Under the pieces are notes generated by a model, which was not told where the DNA came from, searched no databases, and was given only the letters and a program-made list of their open reading frames with translations. Of a DNA stretch of 64,000 nucleotides, positions 58,256-64,000 are shown in pieces. The position numbers and the translations under genes are program-made. Source of the stretch: Sphingomonas flavescens (GTDB lineage: Bacteria; Pseudomonadota; Alphaproteobacteria; Sphingomonadales; Sphingomonadaceae). Numbering within the stretch: position 1 is the stretch's first letter; each line of letters opens with the position of its first letter. The stretch is taken from contig NZ_CP133016.1 in assembly GCF_030866745.1 (NCBI RefSeq), positions 372,001 to 436,000 on the forward strand, written 5' to 3'.

Positions 58256-58922
58256 CCCGGTGCTCCAGACCGCTGGCCTCAAGCGCAGTTTCACCCAAGG
58301 CGAGGTGACCATCGATGTCCTGCGCGGCGTTGACCTCAGCATCCAGCCTGGCGAGATCGTCGCACTGCTGGGCCCCTCCGGCTCGGGCAAATCGACGTTG
58401 CTGCAAGCGGTCGGGTTACTCGAAGGGGGCTTCGAAGGATCGATTAAACTGGCCGGCGAGGAAGCCGCGACGCTTGACGACGACGGCCGAACGCGGCTGC
58501 GCCGCGACCTTCTCGGTTTCGTCTACCAGTTTCACCATCTCCTGCCGGAATTCAGCGCGGTCGAAAACGTCGTGCTGCCTCAGCTCGTCAGCGGGGCCGA
58601 GCCTGCAGCGGCGTACGAACGGGCACGCCAGCTGCTCGACACGCTCGGCCTCGGCAAGCGCCTCGATCACCGACCCGCCAAGCTGTCCGGCGGCGAGCAA
58701 CAACGCGTCGCCGTCGCTCGTGCCCTCGCCAACAAGCCGCCGCTAATCCTCGCCGACGAGCCCACCGGCAATTTGGACGAACATACCGCCGACACGGTTT
58801 TCGCGGAATTTCTGAATCTGGTACGGGGTCAGGGCACCGCGGCACTCGTTGCGACCCATAACGAACGTCTGGCGGCCCGCATGGACCGCGTGGTGCGCCT
58901 CCACGAGGGCCGTCTCGAATAA
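58248..58922 (+). CDS. lolD: Lipoprotein-releasing ABC ATPase LolD
   Basis: A 224-residue ATP-binding subunit. Walker A is [17 protein letters not shown], the signature is [17 protein letters not shown], Walker B is [13 protein letters not shown] with the switch histidine in ATHNERLA. The ATG at 58248 begins [15 protein letters not shown]; the frame is open from 58188 but the extension lies in lolC. It completes the LolCD complex and overlaps the next gene by one base. Confidence 0.96.
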   Translation: MSSPVLQTAGLKRSFTQGEVTIDVLRGVDLSIQPGEIVALLGPSGSGKSTLLQAVGLLEGGFEGSIKLAGEEAATLDDDGRTRLRRDLLGFVYQFHHLLPEFSAVENVVLPQLVSGAEPAAAYERARQLLDTLGLGKRLDHRPAKLSGGEQQRVAVARALANKPPLILADEPTGNLDEHTADTVFAEFLNLVRGQGTAALVATHNERLAARMDRVVRLHEGRLE

Positions 58923-59851
58923 TGGTTGAACCGCCACCTTCGGATGAAGATGCCGTCCGGCAGGCTCCGTCGACGGCGAACTGGATCCTCATCGGTGCGC
59001 TGCTCCTCATTTTAGCGTTCGGCATTTTCATCGCCACGCGCGGCGGCGGAGATCAGGATAAGCTCAGCAATCCCGAGGTGAGTTCAACGGCGGCGCCGAG
59101 CAAAGACAAGGTCTGCGCCAGTAAGTCCACCTACGACTTCATTAAGCGAGATCTCTTCCGCAGGGCCGCCCAGGTCCGGGGCAGCGACCAGGCCGAATAT
59201 GACCAGTTGGCTGCCGCGGCATCCCTGCGGATGGAAAACCCGGTGATGGAAAGCGAGGACAGCCGTACCGGCGCGGTGAATTGCTCGGGCGCGCTATCGC
59301 TCGACCTGCCACCCGGCGTTGCAGTGGTCGGAGGGCGTCGCACGCTGTCGTCGGACGTCGACTACACCGTCCAGCCCGCTGCCGATGGCAGCGGCCAAGT
59401 CGTCCTGCTTCGCAATGCCGACGCGATCGTGACGCCGCTCGCGACCCTCGCGCGCACGGCCGAAACCCCGCCCGAGACCGCGGGCGAGCCGAATGGAGTC
59501 GATACCTCCGACGACGATAGCGCCGCAGCCACCGCCGCAGCGCCGATCCCGCCACAGCAGCCCGCCGTGGTCCGGCCGGGCTTCGACTGCGGCGGCGCGC
59601 GGACGACGGGTGAGCGCGCGGTTTGTGGCGACGGCGGTCTCGCCGCACTTGACGCGAACATGACGGCGCAATTCCGCCGCGCTCTGGCGAACGCTGCGCC
59701 GGCTGAGCGCGCGCTCCTGCAATCCACCGGACGTCGTTTCATCCGCTATCGCGACGGCTGCCGGGATCGTGAGTGCATAGCCGATGCCTATGTCGGGCGC
59801 ATGCGCGAGATCCGCGACATCGTCGATGGCAATTGGCAGCCGCCGCGCTGA
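58922..59851 (+). CDS. Membrane-anchored protein with LprI-like C-terminal domain
   Basis: A 309-residue protein with a short acidic N-terminus, one transmembrane helix (WILIGALLLILAFGIFIATR, about 20-40), a middle region with no named domain, a proline/alanine-rich linker (APIPPQQPAVVRPG), and a C-terminal four-cysteine domain resembling LprI/DUF1311 (FDCGGARTTGERAVCGDGGL, then YRDGCRDRECIADAYVGRM). LprI-type domains inhibit lysozyme in some bacteria. It starts one base inside lolD and precedes dnaE by 64 bases. The function here is inferred at best. Confidence 0.75.
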   Translation: MVEPPPSDEDAVRQAPSTANWILIGALLLILAFGIFIATRGGGDQDKLSNPEVSSTAAPSKDKVCASKSTYDFIKRDLFRRAAQVRGSDQAEYDQLAAAASLRMENPVMESEDSRTGAVNCSGALSLDLPPGVAVVGGRRTLSSDVDYTVQPAADGSGQVVLLRNADAIVTPLATLARTAETPPETAGEPNGVDTSDDDSAAATAAAPIPPQQPAVVRPGFDCGGARTTGERAVCGDGGLAALDANMTAQFRRALANAAPAERALLQSTGRRFIRYRDGCRDRECIADAYVGRMREIRDIVDGNWQPPR

Positions 59852-59915
59852 GGTTTTCGGGGATAAGTGACCGCCCGGCCTTTCATCCGGCAGGCCGCAA
59901 TTCCATAACGTTCTT

Positions 59916-62900
59916 GTGACTCAGCCCTTCGTCCCGCTTCGCGTCTTCTCCTCCTTCACGATGCTCGAAGGGGCGATGGAGCCGAAGACGATCGCCGAGC
60001 GCGCGGCCAAGCTCGGCTTTCCCGCGGTCGCGCTCACCGATCGCAACGGCCTCTACGGTTCGATGCAATTCAGCGACGGCTGTTTCGCCAAGGGTGTGCA
60101 GCCGATCGTCGGCGCGATGCTCGCGGTCGCCCGTCCGCCGAAGCTTGGTGGCGAAGCCGGCATCGACTGGCTCGCGCTGCTCGCGCAGGACGAGCTTGGC
60201 TATGCGAACCTGTGCAAACTGGTCTCCTCCGCACACCTCGACCGTCCGATCGAACAGGATCCTCATGTCTCTTTCGCCCGCCTCGAGGAGCTTAGCGGCG
60301 GGCTCATCGCGCTGACTGCCGGCGCGGAAGGCGCGCTCGCCAAGCTGCTTGCCGCCGGCCAGCAGACCAAGGCCGAGGCTTATCTCGACCACCTCCAAGC
60401 GACGTTCCCGCAGCGCCTCTACATCGAACTGACGCGGCGGCAGGACCCGATCGAGGATGCCGCCGAGGCCGCGCTGCTCGATCTCGCCTATGCCCGCGAC
60501 ATTCCCATCGTCGCGACCAATCCCGCGGCCTATCCGGACCCGGCGTTCCACGCCGCGCACGATGCCATGCTGTGCATCGCCAATTCGGCCTATGTCGAAA
60601 GCGCGGATCGCATCACGTCGTCCGCCGAGGCTTGGCTCAAGGACACGGCGTCGATGAATGCCTTGTTCGACGATCTGCCGGAGGCGCTCTCCAATACCGT
60701 TGTCATCGCCCAGCGCTGCGCCGTCGCCGCACCCAAGCGCAAGCCGATCCTGCCGCGCCTTGGGCAGGACGAGGACGAACAGCTTCGCAGCGATGCCCGC
60801 GCAGGGCTGGAAGCGCGCTTGGTGGGCCGTGATCCTGCCCAGCTCCCGGCCTACATCGAGCGGTTAAATTTCGAGCTCGATGTCATCACCAGCATGGGAT
60901 TCGCGGGTTACTTCCTGATCGTTGCCGACTTCATCAAATGGGCCAAGGCCAACGACATTCCGGTCGGACCGGGCCGCGGTTCCGGCGCGGGCTCGGTCGT
61001 CGCCTGGGCGCTCACCATCACCGACCTCGATCCGCTGGCGCTCGGCCTGCTGTTTGAACGCTTTCTCAATCCGGAACGCGTGTCGATGCCCGACTTCGAC
61101 ATCGACTTCTGCGAAACCCACCGCGACAAGGTCATCTCCTACGTCCAGCGCAAGTACGGGCGCGACAAGGTGGCGCAGATCATCACCTTCGGCCGCCTCA
61201 AGGCCCGCGCCGTACTCAAGGATACGGGCCGCGTCCTGCAGATGAGCTACGGCCAGGTCGATCGCCTCGCGAAGCTGATCCCCAACCACCCGACCGACCC
61301 ATGGACGCTGGAACGTTCGCTCAACGGCGTTTCGGAGCTTGCCGCCGAGTACAAGGGCGAGCCGGACGTCAAACGGCTGTTCGACCTCGCCATGAAGCTG
61401 GAGGGCCTGCCGCGCCACGCTTCGACCCACGCAGCGGGCGTCGTCATCGGCGACCGGCCGCTGGACGAGCTCGTCCCGCTCTATCGCGACCCGCGCTCAG
61501 ACATGCCCGTCACGCAGTTCGACATGAAGTATGTCGAAGGGGCAGGCCTGGTGAAGTTCGACTTCCTCGGCCTCAAAACGCTCTCGGTCCTCAAGGAAGG
61601 CCAGCGGCTGCTTCGCGAGCAGGGCATCGAGGTCGATTTCGGTGCGTTGCCGTGGGACGACACTGCTGTCTACGACCTGCTCCAACGCGGCGACGCGGTC
61701 GGCGTATTCCAGCTGGAATCGGAAGGCATGCGCCGGACCCTATCGGCGGTTCGCCCAACCAACTTCGGCGACATCATCGCACTCGTCGCCCTCTATCGCC
61801 CGGGGCCGATGGACAACATTCCGTTGTTCGGCGACCGCAAGAACGGCCGCGTGCCCATCGAATATCCCCACCCTTTGCTCGAAGGCATCTTGGCCGAGAC
61901 CTACGGCATCTTCGTCTATCAGGAACAAGTGATGCAGGCCGCGCAGATCCTGGCGGGCTACTCGCTCGGCGACGCCGATTTGCTCCGCCGCGCGATGGGC
62001 AAGAAGATCAAGGCCGAGATGGACGCCCAGCGCGCGACCTTCGTCGAGGGCTGCGCGAAGCACAACAATATCCCCGCCGCAAAGGCCAACGAGCTGTTCG
62101 ACTTGATCGACAAGTTTGCGGGCTATGGCTTCAACAAGAGCCACGCCGCTGCCTACGCGCTCGTCGCCTACCAGACAGCTTGGCTCAAGGCACACCACCG
62201 CGCCGAATTCTATGCGGCCTCGATGAGTTTCGACATGGCGCTGACCGACAAGCTCGGCATCTTCGTCGAGGACATGCGCCGCGGGGGCGTCGAATGCCTG
62301 CCACCGGACATCAATGCCAGCCATCCGTTCTTCACGGTTGAAAATGGGGCGGTCCGCTATGCGCTGGGCGCGCTCAAGGGCGTCGGCGAAAAGGCGATGG
62401 AAGCCCTAGTCGAGGAGCGCGATCGGCACGGCCTGTATCCGAGCCTGGAGGAATTCGCCGCGCGCATCGATCCCCGGCTGCTCAATCGGCGCCAACTCGA
62501 AAGCTTGGCCGGGGCAGGGGCCTTCGATTCGATCAAGCCGGACCGCGCCGCCGTCTATGCGGCCGCGGAGATCATCCTCGCGCATGCCGCCAGCGCCCAG
62601 GATCAGCGCGAGAGCGGACAGGCAGCGCTGTTCGGCAGCAATCCTGCCGAGGCCGCACCGATCCGACTTCCGCGCGACGCCTCGTGGACCTTGGCCCAGC
62701 GCATGGCCGCTGAGCGCGATGCGTTCGGCTTCTACTTCTCTGCCCACCCTGTCGACGCATCGCGGCACCTGCTCGCGGCGCACAAGGTCAAGACCTTCGC
62801 GGAGATCGGCGAGCTGCAGATCGCCGAAGGGGAGCGGGTGGGCGCCCACATGGCAGCCCTGATCGAGGATACGCGCTGGCGCACGTCCGCCAAGGGGCGC

Positions 62901-63362
62901 CGCTACATGATGGCCACGCTCAGCGACAATTCGGGACAATTCATCGTCACCGCCTTCGATGACGATGCCACAGCCGCGCTCGAAGCCGCCGCAAAGGCAG
63001 GACAGTGCGGCCTATTATCCGTAGAACTCGATCGCCGCGCCGGCGACGAAACGCCCCGCGTCACCGTGAAGCGTTTTCAATCACTGGGAGACGTGGCCAA
63101 GCGAACCCGCCTGCAGATGACCGTTCGCGTGCCGGATGGCGGAATGGTCACTCGCGTTGCGAGCAGCCTAGCCACCGCCCGCGGCTCCAACGGGCTTTTG
63201 CGTTTCATAGTCCCGATGAGCGGTGGCGGCGAAGCCTCGATAATCGCCGGCCGCGACTTCGCGCTCGACGCGGAGCTGGCGGCGCACGTCGAACGGATCA
63301 GCGGCGAGGGGAGCGTCGACCTGTCCGCGCAAGAACCGCCGAAGCTCGCCCTCGTCGGCTAA
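59916..63362 (+). CDS. dnaE: DNA polymerase III subunit alpha
   Basis: The replicative polymerase catalytic subunit, 1148 residues from a GTG start. The PHP domain starts at PLRVFSSFTMLEGAMEPKTI; the polymerase palm carries the acidic motif MPDFDIDFCE (Asp393, Asp395, Asp397) and GPGRGSGAGSVVAWAL; the fingers include LEGLPRHASTHAAGVVI; an HhH region and OB fold follow. The related TQFDMKYVEGAGLVKFDFLG segment is conserved. Length is normal for a DnaE1. It follows the LprI-like gene and ends convergent with the hemerythrin gene, three bases apart. Confidence 0.97.
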   Translation: MTQPFVPLRVFSSFTMLEGAMEPKTIAERAAKLGFPAVALTDRNGLYGSMQFSDGCFAKGVQPIVGAMLAVARPPKLGGEAGIDWLALLAQDELGYANLCKLVSSAHLDRPIEQDPHVSFARLEELSGGLIALTAGAEGALAKLLAAGQQTKAEAYLDHLQATFPQRLYIELTRRQDPIEDAAEAALLDLAYARDIPIVATNPAAYPDPAFHAAHDAMLCIANSAYVESADRITSSAEAWLKDTASMNALFDDLPEALSNTVVIAQRCAVAAPKRKPILPRLGQDEDEQLRSDARAGLEARLVGRDPAQLPAYIERLNFELDVITSMGFAGYFLIVADFIKWAKANDIPVGPGRGSGAGSVVAWALTITDLDPLALGLLFERFLNPERVSMPDFDIDFCETHRDKVISYVQRKYGRDKVAQIITFGRLKARAVLKDTGRVLQMSYGQVDRLAKLIPNHPTDPWTLERSLNGVSELAAEYKGEPDVKRLFDLAMKLEGLPRHASTHAAGVVIGDRPLDELVPLYRDPRSDMPVTQFDMKYVEGAGLVKFDFLGLKTLSVLKEGQRLLREQGIEVDFGALPWDDTAVYDLLQRGDAVGVFQLESEGMRRTLSAVRPTNFGDIIALVALYRPGPMDNIPLFGDRKNGRVPIEYPHPLLEGILAETYGIFVYQEQVMQAAQILAGYSLGDADLLRRAMGKKIKAEMDAQRATFVEGCAKHNNIPAAKANELFDLIDKFAGYGFNKSHAAAYALVAYQTAWLKAHHRAEFYAASMSFDMALTDKLGIFVEDMRRGGVECLPPDINASHPFFTVENGAVRYALGALKGVGEKAMEALVEERDRHGLYPSLEEFAARIDPRLLNRRQLESLAGAGAFDSIKPDRAAVYAAAEIILAHAASAQDQRESGQAALFGSNPAEAAPIRLPRDASWTLAQRMAAERDAFGFYFSAHPVDASRHLLAAHKVKTFAEIGELQIAEGERVGAHMAALIEDTRWRTSAKGRRYMMATLSDNSGQFIVTAFDDDATAALEAAAKAGQCGLLSVELDRRAGDETPRVTVKRFQSLGDVAKRTRLQMTVRVPDGGMVTRVASSLATARGSNGLLRFIVPMSGGGEASIIAGRDFALDAELAAHVERISGEGSVDLSAQEPPKLALVG

Positions 63363-63365
63363 GGC

Positions 63366-64000
63366 TCACGCCATCCAGAAGCCGTCGCGGTTGACCAGGC
63401 TAGTCACGCGATCGTTCTGATCTTCGCTCAGCGACTGCTTGAAGCGCGGGAAGACCTGCTCTTCTTCCATATGCGCATGCTCGGCGACCAGTGCGCGGAA
63501 TTCGCGGACCGTCTCCAACCAACTGGGCGCTTCCGGGCCCATCTCGTTGAGCTGGTAGATGAACGTCTTGATATAGCCATGCTCGCCCTCGAGGTGGTCG
63601 GCGTCGACGGTTTCATCCGCTTCGCGAAGCGCTGGATAGACGACCATTTCTTCCTGATGCGCATGCTTGTCGAGCGCGTGGGTCAGCTTCATCAGCAGCA
63701 TCTTGCGCTTAAAGCTCTGCGTATCGTCGGTCGCCAGCATCTTGTCGAAGATGGCCAGCGCCATGTCATGCTCCGCGGCGAGGATCTCGTCCCAGTCGCC
63801 AGCAGCCGATTCCAGGCCCTGCATCAGGAATTTGCGCCCGTAGTTGGCAGCAAAGCCGATGGCTGCACCGCCCAGAGCGGCAGCGAGGATCGGAGCCGTG
63901 CCTTCGCCCCATGAAAAGGCGCTGCGGCTCTGATTGCCGCGATTGCTGCTCGATGAGCGTTCGCTGCTGCCGCTGCTGCGATTGTCGCCGTTGCGGCTGT
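63366..64000 (-). CDS. Hemerythrin-domain protein with membrane anchor, 5' end outside window
   Basis: The frame is open to the window edge, so the start is not seen; at least 211 residues are present. The visible N-terminal part is rich in serine, asparagine and arginine (GSSERSSSSNRGNQSRSAFS), then a glycine/alanine-rich hydrophobic segment (APILAAALGGAAIGFAANYG). The C-terminal 150 residues form a hemerythrin/HHE four-helix domain: ILAAEHDMALAIFDKM, HALDKHAHQEEMVVYPAL, HLEGEHGYIKTFIYQL, VAEHAHMEEEQVFPRF. It likely binds a di-iron centre and senses or stores oxygen or nitric oxide. The Met at 63824 is an internal methionine, not the start. Confidence 0.85.
   Translation of the reverse strand, partial: SRNGDNRSSGSSERSSSSNRGNQSRSAFSWGEGTAPILAAALGGAAIGFAANYGRKFLMQGLESAAGDWDEILAAEHDMALAIFDKMLATDDTQSFKRKMLLMKLTHALDKHAHQEEMVVYPALREADETVDADHLEGEHGYIKTFIYQLNEMGPEAPSWLETVREFRALVAEHAHMEEEQVFPRFKQSLSEDQNDRVTSLVNRDGFWMA

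Noticed and set aside
61301..62341. A 346-codon open frame inside dnaE in another frame.
   Set aside because: It is an overlapping frame in an arginine/alanine-rich region with no domain; dnaE is intact across it.

Overview
This 64 kb window is an ordinary chromosomal stretch from a GC-rich alphaproteobacterium, most likely a member of the Sphingomonadales. The evidence is the CckA-type hybrid kinase, the short proline-tRNA ligase without an insertion domain followed by lolC-lolD-dnaE, the ccm cytochrome c maturation operon, a C-terminal PEPxxWA sorting signal, and many proteins that look typical of sphingomonads. The species cannot be fixed from sequence inspection alone. I see no rRNA operon, prophage, insertion sequence, integrase or CRISPR array. 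Coding density is very high; the only gene-free stretch above 300 bases is 55287-55685.

Layout. 1-4483: a partial SPFH membrane protein (minus), then a CitE-like lyase, guaB, an RsmB-type methyltransferase and a TPR protein. 4480-9976: the envelope/B6/ribosome operon lptD-surA-pdxA-ksgA (minus). 10125-12693: pepA, a DUF2256 mini-protein, holC and ndk. 12702-16682: purM, a purN fused to a YjbR-like domain, a small membrane protein and a cardiolipin synthase (minus). 16747-20099: a DUF2066 protein and an Hda-like DnaA regulator (plus), facing rnd and an I78-type lipoprotein (minus). 20216-22788: aspS and a degenerate PPK2-like protein. 22785-25231: a soluble-type lytic transglycosylase and greB (minus). 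25309-32948: dapA, smpB, a DUF2062 protein, an M13 peptidase, cckA, a single-domain receiver and a hydrolase. 33127-39174: clpX, a YcbB-like L,D-transpeptidase, lon, hupB and tRNA-Val. 39190-40586: a Crp/Fnr regulator, a HIT protein and tRNA-His. 40620-46485: an amino-acid dehydrogenase and ccmCDEFGHI. 46482-51499: a DUF3072 protein, ald, kup, a membrane/PRC-barrel-like protein, thpR and a DUF3775 protein. 51628-53859: tRNA-Met, then three exported proteins (PEPxxWA-CTERM, L,D-transpeptidase, CAP domain). 53838-55286: a cystathionine beta-lyase-like enzyme and a DUF2892 protein (minus). 55686-63362: proS, lolC, lolD, an LprI-like protein and dnaE. 63366-64000: a partial membrane-anchored hemerythrin (minus).

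How the genes work together. Most are housekeeping: purine synthesis (guaB, purM, purN, ndk), outer membrane biogenesis (lptD, surA, lolCD), peptidoglycan remodelling (slt, two L,D-transpeptidases), proteolysis (clpX, lon), replication (holC, dnaE, an Hda-like protein), translation (aspS, proS, ksgA, rsmB, smpB) and cytochrome c assembly. Cell-cycle control appears as cckA plus a neighbouring receiver.

The less ordinary observations are: matching sigma32-like promoters before clpX and lon, with lon probably leaderless; the purN-YjbR fusion; the PPK2 and Hda paralogs with altered nucleotide-binding motifs; the exported CTERM/transpeptidase/CAP trio with a CtrA-like box upstream; and a folded intergenic segment with a terminator-like hairpin upstream of the DUF2892 gene. 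I found no clear-cut new multi-gene system. The exported trio and the structured intergenic RNA candidate are the best leads.
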